A model generated the notes under the pieces. It did not search any database, was not told the DNA's origin, and saw nothing but the letters and a program-made list of their open reading frames with translations. A stretch of 64,000 nucleotides of DNA from CAVYOE01 sp963770155 (GTDB lineage Bacteria > Actinomycetota > Thermoleophilia > Solirubrobacterales > 70-9): positions 1-64,000 of the forward strand of contig CAVYOE010000001.1 of the NCBI GenBank assembly GCA_963770155.1. Direction: 5' to 3'. Position numbers and translations under genes: made by a program. Every line of letters starts with the position of its first letter. Position 1 is the first letter of the stretch. Below are positions 9,373 through 17,568 of the stretch, piece by piece.

Positions 9373-9812
9373 TGCCGAGCGAGCGGGTCGAACGTCTGCG
9401 ACGTGGTTTCGAAGCATTCACCCGAGCCCAGTCGGCGTCCGCGACGGAGGCGGACTGGAAGGATCTGCAGGAGCTTTACGAGTTCATCGATGCCGGCCTT
9501 GAGGTCAACGACCGGATACTGCCCGAGGCAAATCCCTCCGAGCGGGGGCCAGAGGCACTGATTGCGAACGCGGCCCAGGTGAAGGAAGCATTCGGTGATC
9601 TCATTTGGGAGCCGGTCGAGATCATCGAGCACGGCGACTACCTGCTCGCCAGGGTCCATGTCACCGGGAAAGGGCTGAGCACTTCATTGCCGATGGACGA
9701 TGACATCGGGCAGGTCTACACCCTCAAGGACGAGAAAGCGATCAGGCTCGACATCTACCGAACCTGGGAAGAAGCCCGCGAGGCTGCCGGCCTCGACGGG
9801 AACGAGAAATGA
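9372..9812 (+). CDS. NTF2/SnoaL-like domain protein
   Basis: The 146-residue protein has the alpha+beta pattern of the SnoaL/NTF2-like fold: two N-terminal helices (VERLRRGFEAFTRA; WKDLQELYEFIDA), then strands around WEPVEIIEHGDYLLARVHVTGKG and a terminal QVYTLKDEKAIRLDIYRTWEEA. These folds bind small hydrophobic ligands or act as isomerases or hydrolases; the substrate is not evident. It overlaps the downstream amine oxidase start (ATGA), suggesting co-translation of a three-gene unit 9031-11221. Confidence 0.75.
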   Translation: MPSERVERLRRGFEAFTRAQSASATEADWKDLQELYEFIDAGLEVNDRILPEANPSERGPEALIANAAQVKEAFGDLIWEPVEIIEHGDYLLARVHVTGKGLSTSLPMDDDIGQVYTLKDEKAIRLDIYRTWEEAREAAGLDGNEK

Positions 9813-11221
9813 GCGCCTCTGAGCGAGCTGATGTCGTGGTCGTCGGAGCCGGGCTCGCGGGGCTGGCCGCGGCGCGAGCGCTGCGCGCAAAGGGAGCCGA
9901 GGTCGTTGTGCTGGAGGCGCGCGACCGGGTCGGCGGCCGCACCCTGAACGAATCGATCTCCGATGTACCCGGCGGTGACGGCAAGATCGTCGAGATCGGC
10001 GGCCAGTGGGTTGGCCCGACCCAGAATCGGGTGCTGGCCCTGATCGAGGAGCTGGGGCTGGAGACCTTCCAGACCTACGACGAGGGCAGGAACCTGTTCG
10101 AGCGCAAGGGCACGCTGTCGAGCTACAAGGGCACGATCCCGAAGATGAACCCGCTCGCGCTGGCCGAGACAGGCGCCGTGATGGCGCGGCTGAACCGGAT
10201 GGCGGGGCAGATCGACCCCGAGCAGCCGTGGGCCGCGCCGAAGGCGGCAGGGTGGGACGCGCAGACCTTTGCCACCTGGATGGGCAGGCATATCCGCACC
10301 GGTGGCGCCCGCGACCTGATGCGGCTGGGGACCTGGGCGGTGTGGGCGGCCGAGCCCGAGGACATCTCCCTGCTCCACTTCCTCTTCTACACCCGCTCGG
10401 CCGGATCGCTCGAGGCGCTCTTTGACACGATCGGCGGCGCCCAGGACTCGCGCGTGGTCGGCGGGACCCAGCTGGTCTCGCTGCGGATGGCCGAGGAGCT
10501 CGGCTACTCGGACGATGGTGGTTCGGTCGTGCTGTCGGCACCGGTGACCCGGATCGAGCACGGCGAGGACGGTGTCGTCGTCCACTCGCCACAGGGCGAG
10601 GTTCGCGCCGGGCGCGCGATCGTGGCGATGCCGCCGACGCTGACCGCGCGGATCTCCTACGACCCGCCGCTGCCGGCGATCCGCGACGGGATCGCCCAGC
10701 GGATGGCGCAGGGCGCCGTGGTCAAGTGCATGGCGATCTACGAGCGGCCCTGGTGGCGGGAGGAGGGACTGTCGGGCCAGGCGACCAGCGCCGACGGCCC
10801 GGTCTCGGTCACCTATGACAACTCACCGCCCGATGGCAGTCCCGGCGTCCTGCTCGCCTTCCTCGAGGCCAATGCAGCCCGTGCGGCGGCGGCGATGTCG
10901 CAGGAGGAGCGCCGGACGTCGGTCCTTGACTGCCTGTGCCGTTTCTTCGGCGAGCGCGCCGTAGAGCCGGTCCGCTACATCGACAAGGCCTGGGCCAACG
11001 ACGAGTGGGCCCGGGGCTGCTACGGCGGCTTCCTCCCGCCGGGCGCCTGGCGCGAGGTCGGCCGCGCCTTGCGCGAGCCGGTCGGCCCGATCCACTGGGC
11101 AGGGGCCGAGACCGGAACGGTCTGGAACGGTTACATGGACGGCGCGATCTCGTCCGGCGAGCACGCGGCGGCTGAGGCTCTTGCCGCAGCCGGCGAAGTC
11201 AGGGAGCCGGCACCGGCTTGA
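9809..11221 (+). CDS. FAD-dependent amine oxidase (monoamine oxidase family)
   Basis: The 470-residue flavoprotein starts with a dinucleotide-binding motif VVVGAGLAGLAAARALRAKG (residues 9-28), then EARDRVGGRTLN, the second FAD motif. An IGGQWVGPTQNRVLALIEEL stretch is typical of monoamine/putrescine oxidases. The C-terminal FAD-contact segment is IHWAGAETGTVWNGYMDGAI. It would oxidise a primary or secondary amine with O2 to an aldehyde, ammonia and H2O2; the substrate is unknown. No signal peptide is seen, so it is cytoplasmic. It overlaps its neighbours on both sides by four bases (ATGA, TTGA), tying it to folP. Confidence 0.92.
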   Translation: MSASERADVVVVGAGLAGLAAARALRAKGAEVVVLEARDRVGGRTLNESISDVPGGDGKIVEIGGQWVGPTQNRVLALIEELGLETFQTYDEGRNLFERKGTLSSYKGTIPKMNPLALAETGAVMARLNRMAGQIDPEQPWAAPKAAGWDAQTFATWMGRHIRTGGARDLMRLGTWAVWAAEPEDISLLHFLFYTRSAGSLEALFDTIGGAQDSRVVGGTQLVSLRMAEELGYSDDGGSVVLSAPVTRIEHGEDGVVVHSPQGEVRAGRAIVAMPPTLTARISYDPPLPAIRDGIAQRMAQGAVVKCMAIYERPWWREEGLSGQATSADGPVSVTYDNSPPDGSPGVLLAFLEANAARAAAAMSQEERRTSVLDCLCRFFGERAVEPVRYIDKAWANDEWARGCYGGFLPPGAWREVGRALREPVGPIHWAGAETGTVWNGYMDGAISSGEHAAAEALAAAGEVREPAPA

Positions 11222-12045
11222 CCGCGCAGGTCATGGGGGTGGTCAATGTCACCCCCGACTCGTTCTCGGACGGCGGGCTCTTCCTGGACTCTGAACGCGC
11301 CGTTGCCCACGGCATCGAGCTGGTCGAGGAAGGGGCAGATCTTCTGGATGTGGGGGGCGAGTCGACCCGCCCCGGGGCCGAGGGCGTCTCGGCCGACGAG
11401 GAGCGTCGCCGGGTGATCCCGGTGATCGAAGGGCTTGCCGGGTCCGGCCCGCCGATCTCGATTGACACCTCGAAGGCCGCGGTCGCGGCTGCTGCGCTCG
11501 ATGCCGGCGCCACCATCGTCAACGACGTCACCGCTCTCCGCGATCCAGAGATGGCGCCGCTCGTTGCGGAGCGCGGCGCCGGGCTGGTGCTGATGCACAT
11601 GCGGGGCGACCCACGAACGATGCAGGAGGACCCCGTGTATGGAGACGTTGTCGCTGAGGTCAAGGCCCTCCTCGCGGAGCGGATCGACCTGGCCACTGGC
11701 GCGGGCATCGCGAAGGAGAAGATCTGGATCGACCCGGGAATCGGGTTCGGGAAAACGGTCGAGCACAACCTCGAGCTGCTGCGGCGAATCCCCGAGTTAA
11801 AGGAGCTTGGCTGCCGGGTTCTCGTCGGCACCTCCCGCAAGAGCTTCATCGGCAAGCTGACCGGGGCGGATGTGGACGACCGCCTCGGCGGCACGATCGC
11901 CTCCTGCGTGCTCGCGGTCGCCGGCGGCGCCGACGCGGTGCGCGTGCACGACGTGAAGCCGGTCCGCGAGGCGCTCTTGGTGGCCGGAGCGATTTTCGAC
12001 CCGGAGCGCGCCGCCGAGACCGGTGAGCGGCCGCTCGCCGGTTAG
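11218..12045 (+). CDS. folP: Dihydropteroate synthase
   Basis: FolP joins 6-hydroxymethyl-7,8-dihydropterin pyrophosphate and p-aminobenzoate to form dihydropteroate. The 275-residue TIM-barrel protein has MGVVNVTPDSFSDGG at the N-terminus, DVGGESTRPGAEGVSADEE, PISIDTSKAAV, NDVTALRDPEM, LMHMRGDPRTMQ, IWIDPGIGFGKTVEHNLELL, GTSRKSFIG and the terminal RVHDVKPV, all in the family order. The start is TTG 11218, overlapping the stop of the amine oxidase. The usual partner folE is not in this window. Confidence 0.97.
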   Translation: MTAQVMGVVNVTPDSFSDGGLFLDSERAVAHGIELVEEGADLLDVGGESTRPGAEGVSADEERRRVIPVIEGLAGSGPPISIDTSKAAVAAAALDAGATIVNDVTALRDPEMAPLVAERGAGLVLMHMRGDPRTMQEDPVYGDVVAEVKALLAERIDLATGAGIAKEKIWIDPGIGFGKTVEHNLELLRRIPELKELGCRVLVGTSRKSFIGKLTGADVDDRLGGTIASCVLAVAGGADAVRVHDVKPVREALLVAGAIFDPERAAETGERPLAG

Positions 12046-12959
12046 GCCGGGCCGGGAGCGGCGAATTCCCGGATCAGGGCGTTCACCGGCTCGGGCTTCT
12101 CGTAGGGGACCCAGTGGCCGGCGCCGGGAATGATCTCGACCCGCAGGTCGGGAATCCACTGGTCGAGCCCGCGGGTCAGCGTCGGGAGCAGCGCCGCGTC
12201 TTTCTCCCCCCAGATGACCAGGGTCGGGACCTCGACCGTCTGCGAGGTGATTTTGCTCTCGTACTCCTCCGGGACGCCGCCCGCGGTGACCTGTTCGCCC
12301 ATGCGGGCCGCCCGGTAGTAGTTGAGCCCGCCCTGCAGTGCTCCGGGCTGCGACCAGGCCTCGTGGTAGACGGCGCGCTCCTCGTCTGTGAGCTGGGCAC
12401 CCGCGCCTCCGATCCTGCCCATGATCTGGTCCATCATCGAGAACTCGTTGGCGGCCAGCATCTCCTCGGGCTGGGGTGACGGCTTCGACAGCTCGAGCAT
12501 GTAGTTGACCGCGTCGCGCTGGCGCGGGCTCTCGCGCAGATCGCGGTTCCAGGTGAACGGCGGAGGCCCGTCGATGATCACCAAGCGCTCGAGCCGCTCC
12601 GGGTACTTGAGCGCAAAGGCCCAGGACACGATTCCGCCCCAGTCGTGCCCGACCAGGGTGCAGCGGTCCAGGCCCAAATGGTCGAGCAGGCCGGTCAGGT
12701 CGCCGAGCAGATGCCGCATCCGGTACGCCTCGGGCTGGGGCGGTTTGTCGGAGAGGTTGTAGCCGCGGGTGTCCGGAGCGATGCAGCGGAAGTCCGAGGA
12801 GAGATCCGCCAGCTGCTTCCGCCACAGGAACCAGAACTGCGGAAAGCCGTGCATGAACACGATCGGCTCGCCCTCGCCGGCCTCGACGTAATGAAGGGAG
12901 ACCTGGCCGACGTCGGCCGTGCGGTGCTCGAGGTTCGCGTCGGTGAGGGTGCGTGCCAT
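12042..12959 (-). CDS. Alpha/beta hydrolase, epoxide-hydrolase-like
   Basis: The 305-residue cytoplasmic hydrolase has an oxyanion segment MHGFPQFWFLWRKQL (HGFP), a nucleophile elbow GHDWGG (Asp nucleophile, typical of epoxide hydrolases and haloalkane dehalogenases), a late Asp in LVIWGEKDAALLP and the catalytic His in GAGHWVPYEKP. HGFP plus an Asp nucleophile favours soluble epoxide hydrolase over esterase. It is convergent with folP (stops overlap by four bases) and divergent from folB. Confidence 0.88.
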   Translation of the reverse strand: MARTLTDANLEHRTADVGQVSLHYVEAGEGEPIVFMHGFPQFWFLWRKQLADLSSDFRCIAPDTRGYNLSDKPPQPEAYRMRHLLGDLTGLLDHLGLDRCTLVGHDWGGIVSWAFALKYPERLERLVIIDGPPPFTWNRDLRESPRQRDAVNYMLELSKPSPQPEEMLAANEFSMMDQIMGRIGGAGAQLTDEERAVYHEAWSQPGALQGGLNYYRAARMGEQVTAGGVPEEYESKITSQTVEVPTLVIWGEKDAALLPTLTRGLDQWIPDLRVEIIPGAGHWVPYEKPEPVNALIREFAAPGPA

Positions 12960-12995
12960 CGCGAGCGGCGGAGGCTATTGGCTGCCGGGTTCGGC

Positions 12996-13001
12996 TACCT
13001 T
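12996..13001 (+). promoter_or_regulatory. TACCTT -10 element, 6 bases before folB
   Basis: TACCTT, six bases, GTG 13008. No SD lies between. It drives folB away from the divergent hydrolase. Confidence 0.45.
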
Positions 13002-13007
13002 GCCCGC

Positions 13008-13436
13008 GTGGAAGCCCACGAGAGCGGCCCGGGCGCCGAATCATCCGTCGAAGTCGAGATTCGGACCCTCTCCATTTACACCCACCACGGGGTAACCGAC
13101 GCCGAGCAGGAGATCGGGCAGCGACTCGAGTTCGACCTCACCTTCGACGTGCCCGACTGCGACGCGGTGCTCACCGACCGGGTCGAGGACACGATCGACT
13201 ACGCCGAGGTGGCGGACATCGTCGCCCTGGCGGCGACCGAGAAGAACTACCGGACCCTCGAGCGCCTCTGCCGCGTGATCGCTGAGCGGGTGGTCGAGCG
13301 CTACGGCTGCGAATCGGTCATCGTCCGTGCCGCGAAGCCGGAGCCGCCGCTGCCGCTTGCGATCGACGAGGTGGCGGTGGAGGTGACGCTGGAGCGCGAG
13401 GGCTCGGTCGGCGAAGAGGACGAGGACGACGACTGA
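13008..13436 (+). CDS. folB: Dihydroneopterin aldolase
   Basis: FolB cleaves 7,8-dihydroneopterin to 6-hydroxymethyl-7,8-dihydropterin and glycolaldehyde. The 142-residue protein has the strand IRTLSIYTHHGVTDAEQEIG with the catalytic Glu region, DTIDYAEVADIV, LERLCRVIAERV and the active-site Lys in VIVRAAKPEPPLP. An extra N-terminal stretch of about 16 residues and an acidic C-terminal tail (GEEDEDDD) are unusual. GTG 13008 is chosen because of the TACCTT box six bases upstream. folK follows immediately in the +1 frame. Confidence 0.94.
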   Translation: MEAHESGPGAESSVEVEIRTLSIYTHHGVTDAEQEIGQRLEFDLTFDVPDCDAVLTDRVEDTIDYAEVADIVALAATEKNYRTLERLCRVIAERVVERYGCESVIVRAAKPEPPLPLAIDEVAVEVTLEREGSVGEEDEDDD

Positions 13437-13938
13437 GACCGGCTACCTCGGGCTGGGCTCGAATCTCGGTGACCGGCTTGCTCACTTACACGCCGCCGTC
13501 GCCGGGCTGGTAGAGCACGGCGTCGAGGTGGATGCGGCCAGCTCGGTCTACGAGACCGAGCCGGTCAGCGAGATCGCCGACGTCGGGGAGCAGCCCGAGT
13601 TCCTGAACGCCTGCCTCCGGATCCGGACGGCGCTCGCGCCTGACTCTCTGTTGGATGCCGCCAAGGCGATCGAGGTCGAGCAGGGGCGGATGTTCGGCGG
13701 CCCGCGCCACGGCCCCCGGGCGCTGGACATCGACATCCTCCTGCTCGGCGACACCGAGCTCGAAAGCGAGCGGCTCACCGTGCCTCACCCCGCGCTCACC
13801 TCGCGCCGCTTTGTGCTCGAGCCGCTGCTCGAGCTCGACCCGGAACTGGCGTTGCCGGACGGGACCTTGCTCGCACAGAGCCTCTCGGCCCTCCCGACCG
13901 ATCAGCAGCGGGTCAGGCGGGTTGGGCTTCTGACCTGA
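13435..13938 (+). CDS. folK: 2-amino-4-hydroxy-6-hydroxymethyldihydropteridine pyrophosphokinase; start codon unclear
   Basis: HPPK transfers pyrophosphate from ATP to 6-hydroxymethyl-7,8-dihydropterin, just before FolP acts. The conserved N-terminus GYLGLGSNLGDRLAHL is encoded from 13441, and VYETEPV, PEFLNACLRI, GRMFGGPRHGPRALDIDILL and VPHPALTSRRFVLEPL follow in family order. In this frame there is no ATG, GTG or TTG between the stop at 13384 and GTG 13528, and GTG 13528 would delete the conserved first motif. The coding sequence begins right at the folB stop (GACTGAGACC), so initiation at a non-standard codon, a +1 shift from folB or a sequence error must be invoked. It is convergent with the GST-like gene, overlapping by 26 bases. 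Confidence 0.9.
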   Translation, partial: ETGYLGLGSNLGDRLAHLHAAVAGLVEHGVEVDAASSVYETEPVSEIADVGEQPEFLNACLRIRTALAPDSLLDAAKAIEVEQGRMFGGPRHGPRALDIDILLLGDTELESERLTVPHPALTSRRFVLEPLLELDPELALPDGTLLAQSLSALPTDQQRVRRVGLLT

Positions 13939-14668
13939 GCGGTTCCAGCATGTCCGCCGGGAGCACCGGCGGGACGTTGCCGGGGAACTCCGGGACGACC
14001 CGCATGGCGAGCTTTCCTGCTGCGCGGCTCTCGATGTAGGGCCGGATGTCGTCCATCGTCATCAGCAGCCGCAGGCTGGGAGCGACCTGGTAGTCGCCGA
14101 TGTTGAGCTGCTCGCCGCCGATCCGGCCGTCGGCGATCCAGGCGTCGATCTGCTCCAGCCCCTCGGGGAGGCCGGCCAGGTGCTCGCGCACCTTCTCGTC
14201 GTCGGCGTTGTTCATCCGCGCCGCCATCGCCACGATCGGCCCGGCGGTCCGGACGGCGAGGCCGATCGGGATCCCCAAACGAGCTCCCTCGGAGAAGCTC
14301 CGCAGGGGCGCCTTGTCGCGGCGGAGGGCATTCCAGAGGGTCGCGCGGGCCGTCTGCTGCAGCTCGTCGTCACCGTAGGCTTCGACCTCCTCGACCCTGG
14401 CGAGCTTCTCGGGATCGGTCGGGACCAGCTGCGGCTCCGGAACGAGCTTGTCGAGATGCCGGGCGATCTGGCTGGTTCCCTGGATCTTCTCCCCGTCGAT
14501 CTTCAGCGCCGGGATCCTGTTGCCCGGGAAGCGGGCGGCGCGGGTGATCCCTCTGGAAAGCACCGGCATCACGTCGGTGCGCTTGTAGTCGATGCCCTTG
14601 GCCTCGAGCATCAGTCGCGCGGCCATCGCAGGATGCGACCCCGGGATCACGTAGAGACGGGCGTCCAC
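13913..14668 (-). CDS. Glutathione S-transferase-like protein
   Basis: The 251-residue protein has a thioredoxin-fold N-terminal domain (residues 3-80: LYVIPGSHPAMAARLMLEAK, then RIPALKIDGEKIQGTSQIARHL, with the cis-Pro and Ser of the GST glutathione site) and a helical C-terminal domain. Actinobacteria usually lack glutathione, so the thiol cosubstrate is uncertain. The start is GTG 14668 with a TAGGAT box seven bases upstream. Its promoter overlaps the coaX promoter in a 38-base divergent gap. Confidence 0.8.
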   Translation of the reverse strand: MDARLYVIPGSHPAMAARLMLEAKGIDYKRTDVMPVLSRGITRAARFPGNRIPALKIDGEKIQGTSQIARHLDKLVPEPQLVPTDPEKLARVEEVEAYGDDELQQTARATLWNALRRDKAPLRSFSEGARLGIPIGLAVRTAGPIVAMAARMNNADDEKVREHLAGLPEGLEQIDAWIADGRIGGEQLNIGDYQVAPSLRLLMTMDDIRPYIESRAAGKLAMRVVPEFPGNVPPVLPADMLEPLRSEAQPA

Positions 14669-14675
14669 GTGCCGG

Positions 14676-14681
14676 ATCCTA
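14676..14681 (-). promoter_or_regulatory. TAGGAT -10 element for the GST-like gene
   Basis: On the minus strand TAGGAT ends seven bases before GTG 14668. It lies back to back with the GATAAT box of coaX. Confidence 0.5.
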
Positions 14682-14693
14682 TTCCTTTGCAGG

Positions 14694-14699
14694 GATAAT
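14694..14699 (+). promoter_or_regulatory. GATAAT -10 element, 7 bases before coaX
   Basis: GATAAT (five of six matches to TATAAT) precedes GTG 14707 by seven bases, suggesting a leaderless coaX transcript. Confidence 0.5.
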
Positions 14700-14706
14700 C
14701 GAGACC

Positions 14707-15471
14707 GTGCTACTCGCGGTCGACGTCGGCAACACGCAGACGCACATAGGTGCCTTCGACGGCGCCGAGCTCGTCCATCGCTGGCGCCTCACCACCGAGC
14801 CGGCGGCGACCGCGGACGAGCTCGCCGCAACAACCGCAACGCTGTTGCGGCTCGGCGAGGTCGACGCCGGAGCTCTCGATGGGGCGATCGTCTCGACCGT
14901 CGTCCCCCGGCTCGGGCCAGAGTACGTGCAGCTCTGCGAGCGCCATTGGCAGGCCGACTGTCTCACCGTCGGCCCCAACCTGAAGACGGGGATGGCGATC
15001 CGGGTCGACAACCCGCACGAGCTCGGCGCCGACCGCCTGGTGAACGCAGTCGCGGCCTTCGACCGGGTCGGGGACGCGTGCATCACGGTCGATTTCGGCA
15101 CCTCGACCAACTTCGACGTCGTCTCGGCCGCCGGCGACTACCTCGGCGGCGTCATCGGCCCGGGCTTGGAGGTCTCGCTCGAGGCGCTCACCTCACGCAC
15201 CGCGAAGCTGCCGCGGATCGACGTGACCGAGCCCGAGGCCGCCATCGGCCGCAATACCCAGATGGCGATGGAATCGGGCTTCGCCTACGGCTTTGCCGGT
15301 CTCGTCGACGGCATCAACCGCCGCCTTGCCGAGGAGCTCGACGCCGAGCCCGAGGTGCTGGCCACCGGCGGTTTTGCCGGCGCGATCGCCCCGCACTGCG
15401 AAACGGTGGACCAGGTCGACGATCTGCTCACCTTGACCGGGCTGCGGCTGGTCTGGGAGCGCAACACTTAG
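14707..15471 (+). CDS. coaX: Type III pantothenate kinase
   Basis: CoaX phosphorylates pantothenate with ATP in the first step of coenzyme A synthesis. The 254-residue protein has the ASKHA-fold motifs LLAVDVGNTQTHIGAFDG at the N-terminus, NPHELGADRLVNAVAAF, ITVDFGTSTNFDVV with the catalytic Asp region, GGVIGPGLEVSLEAL, SGFAYGFAGLVDGI and the terminal LATGGFAGAIAPH. Three bases separate it from dusB, so they form an operon. Confidence 0.96.
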   Translation: MLLAVDVGNTQTHIGAFDGAELVHRWRLTTEPAATADELAATTATLLRLGEVDAGALDGAIVSTVVPRLGPEYVQLCERHWQADCLTVGPNLKTGMAIRVDNPHELGADRLVNAVAAFDRVGDACITVDFGTSTNFDVVSAAGDYLGGVIGPGLEVSLEALTSRTAKLPRIDVTEPEAAIGRNTQMAMESGFAYGFAGLVDGINRRLAEELDAEPEVLATGGFAGAIAPHCETVDQVDDLLTLTGLRLVWERNT

Positions 15472-15474
15472 CCC

Positions 15475-16470
15475 ATGCAACCGCCCCTGACAGCGCCGTT
15501 CCGCATCGGCGACGTCGAGATCGCCAACCGCGTTCTGCTCGCGCCCCTGGCCGGCATCGGCAACTGGTTCGTGCGCCTCCAGGCTCGCCGCCACGGCGCC
15601 GGGCTCGCAGTCTCGGAGATGGTTTCGAGCTTCGGCATTCACTACGGCAACGAGCGCACGATGAGGGAGCTGCTCCAGATCCACCCGGACGAGCATCCCG
15701 TCGCCATCCAGCTCTTCGGCCAGGACGCAGATGTGATGCGCTCTGCTGCCGCCACCGCCGCCGAGGCGGGTGCCGATCTGATCGACATCAACATGGGCTG
15801 CCCGGTTCGCAAGGTGTGCAAGACCGGGGCCGGGTCGGCCCTGCTCCGCGACCACGAGCTGGCGGTTGAGATCGCCCGCGGCGCGATTGAGGGGGGCGGC
15901 GTACCGGTGACCGTGAAGCTGCGCTCTGCGGTCGGCCCCGGCGACCGGCTCGGCTTCGAGCTTGCCGTGAAGCTGGCGGAGGAGGCCGGCGTCGCCGCGA
16001 TCGCCTTCCACCCCAGGCCGGCGAGCTCCCACCACAAGGGCAGCCCCGATTATGCGCTTGCGAGGGAGCTGGTCGAACGGGTAGAGGTGCCGGTGATCAT
16101 CTCCGGGGGGCTGCAGACCGCCGACGCGGCCCGCCGCGCCTATGCCGAGTCAGGTGCAGCGGCGGTGATGGTGGCCCGCGGCGCCCTCGGCAACCCATGG
16201 ATCTTCGAGGAGCTCACCGGCGAACGAGAGGCCCCGCCGCCGCGCGCCGAGATCATCGAGGAACTGATCTGGGTGATTGCCCGGGCCGAGGAACATCTCG
16301 GAGATGTGCGAGCCGCGCGGTATCTGCGCAAGTTCTATCCCTGGTACCTGGAGCGGCTCGAGCTCACCTCGCCGGCGGCGGACCATCTCCAGCGGACCGA
16401 GAGCCTCGACGAGGTGCGCGACCTGCTTGCGCCCTTGCGGGAGCCGGAAACCACGGCCAGCTTGGCCTGA
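15475..16470 (+). CDS. dusB: tRNA-dihydrouridine synthase
   Basis: This FMN enzyme reduces uridines in the tRNA D-loop. The 331-residue TIM barrel shows LLAPLAGIGNWFVRLQARR, VSEMVSSFGIHYGN, PVAIQLFGQDADVM, INMGCPVRKVCKTGAGSALL with the catalytic Cys, VTVKLRSAVG, FHPRPASSHHKGSPDY and the FMN-phosphate site GGLQTADAARRAYAESGAAAVMVARGALG. It is most like the DusB/Dus family. The stop TGA overlaps the ATG of the next hydrolase (TGATG). Confidence 0.93.
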   Translation: MQPPLTAPFRIGDVEIANRVLLAPLAGIGNWFVRLQARRHGAGLAVSEMVSSFGIHYGNERTMRELLQIHPDEHPVAIQLFGQDADVMRSAAATAAEAGADLIDINMGCPVRKVCKTGAGSALLRDHELAVEIARGAIEGGGVPVTVKLRSAVGPGDRLGFELAVKLAEEAGVAAIAFHPRPASSHHKGSPDYALARELVERVEVPVIISGGLQTADAARRAYAESGAAAVMVARGALGNPWIFEELTGEREAPPPRAEIIEELIWVIARAEEHLGDVRAARYLRKFYPWYLERLELTSPAADHLQRTESLDEVRDLLAPLREPETTASLA

Positions 16471-17381
16471 TGGCGGTGACCTCGCGGGTTGAGTCCTGGC
16501 GGTGGCGCGGGACAGATGTGAGGTTCCTCGGCCGCAGCATCCACCAGCGACTGGCGGGCGGCAGCGCCGGGCCGCTGATCCTGCTCCTGCATGGGTTTCC
16601 CTCCAGCTCCTACGACTGGCGATTTCTGCTCGACGGCGAGCTGCGACAGCGCGCCCTCGCTTTCGACTTTCTCGGCTTCGGCCTCTCGGACAAGCCACGC
16701 AGCCACGGCTATTCGTTGCTGTGGCAGGCCGATCTGGCCGAGGAACTGGTCCGCCGCCACGCACCTGAACAGAAGGTGTTCATCCTCGCCCACGACATGG
16801 GGACCTCGGTTGCGAACGAGCTGATGGCACGCGATCTGGACGGCAAGCTCAGCTTCGACCTGCAGGGGGTACTGCTCATGAACGGCTCGATGGTGCAGAC
16901 GGCTGCCAGCCCGACTCTGGGCCAGCGCCTTCTGCGGGGAAGGTTCGGCCCGGTGGCCTCCCAGCTCTCCAGTGAGCGCTTCTTTCGCAACCAGTTCGGC
17001 TCGATTTTCTCTCCCGGTCACCCTCTTACAGAAGAAGAGGCCGAGGACCAATGGTCGCTGATCCGCTTCAACGGAGGTCACCGGATCGGCCACAGGACTA
17101 TCGGCTACATGGACGAGCGCGAAGCCCGAGCCGCGCGCTGGCACGGGGCGATCAAGAAGTGGCGACCGAAGGGCCTGTCGAAGCGCCGCAAATGGCCCGG
17201 TCTCGAGTTCGCCTGGGGCATGCTCGATCCGGTTGCGACGCCGAATGTGCTCGACGCCCTTCGCGAGCTGCGTCCCGACGCGCCGGTGACCGAGTGGGAC
17301 GACCTCGGTCACTACCCCCAGCTCGAGGATCCGGAGCGAGTCTCCGAGGTGCTCCAGGCCGCGGTCAAGCAGGTGAAGTAG
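16470..17381 (+). CDS. Alpha/beta hydrolase (haloalkane dehalogenase/epoxide hydrolase-like)
   Basis: The 303-residue protein has the oxyanion motif LLLHGFPSSSYDWRFLL and FDFLGFGLSDKPRSHGYSL. The nucleophile elbow is AHDMGTS (Asp at the nucleophile position), and the C-terminal His lies in WDDLGHYPQLEDPE. The Asp nucleophile argues for an ester-intermediate hydrolase such as an epoxide hydrolase or dehalogenase. ATG 16470 overlaps the dusB stop, so it is co-translated with dusB, though no functional link is known. Confidence 0.87.
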   Translation: MAVTSRVESWRWRGTDVRFLGRSIHQRLAGGSAGPLILLLHGFPSSSYDWRFLLDGELRQRALAFDFLGFGLSDKPRSHGYSLLWQADLAEELVRRHAPEQKVFILAHDMGTSVANELMARDLDGKLSFDLQGVLLMNGSMVQTAASPTLGQRLLRGRFGPVASQLSSERFFRNQFGSIFSPGHPLTEEEAEDQWSLIRFNGGHRIGHRTIGYMDEREARAARWHGAIKKWRPKGLSKRRKWPGLEFAWGMLDPVATPNVLDALRELRPDAPVTEWDDLGHYPQLEDPERVSEVLQAAVKQVK

Positions 17382-17423
17382 GCGCGGACGGGCGGGGGAG
17401 AGCCGCCGCAACGGCCGAGAAAA

Positions 17424-17447
17424 ACGGGTTGCGGCCGGGAAACCCGT
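17424..17447 (+). promoter_or_regulatory. Inverted repeat over the greA promoter
   Basis: ACGGGTT (17424-17430) and AACCCGT (17441-17447) form a perfect 7-base inverted repeat with a 10-base spacer. It covers the -35 and nearly all the spacer of the promoter below, so it is a good candidate operator. Confidence 0.5.
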
Positions 17448-17456
17448 CGCTATAAT
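17429..17456 (+). promoter_or_regulatory. greA promoter: TTGCGG, 16 bp, TATAAT
   Basis: The -35 TTGCGG (17429-17434) and a perfect TATAAT (17451-17456) are 16 bases apart. This is the only consensus TATAAT I see upstream of a gene here. It leaves a leader of about 105 bases before greA, unlike the leaderless pattern elsewhere. Confidence 0.75.
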
Positions 17457-17568
17457 GCCGCGCTCGCTCGGATCCAGGCGTTGGAAAAGCGCCTTGTCCG
17501 GGCGTATTTTTCGGCCCTGAGCAGCGGTTTTCCGCGGTCGGGGCTAGTCAAAGAGGAGAAGGCAAACA

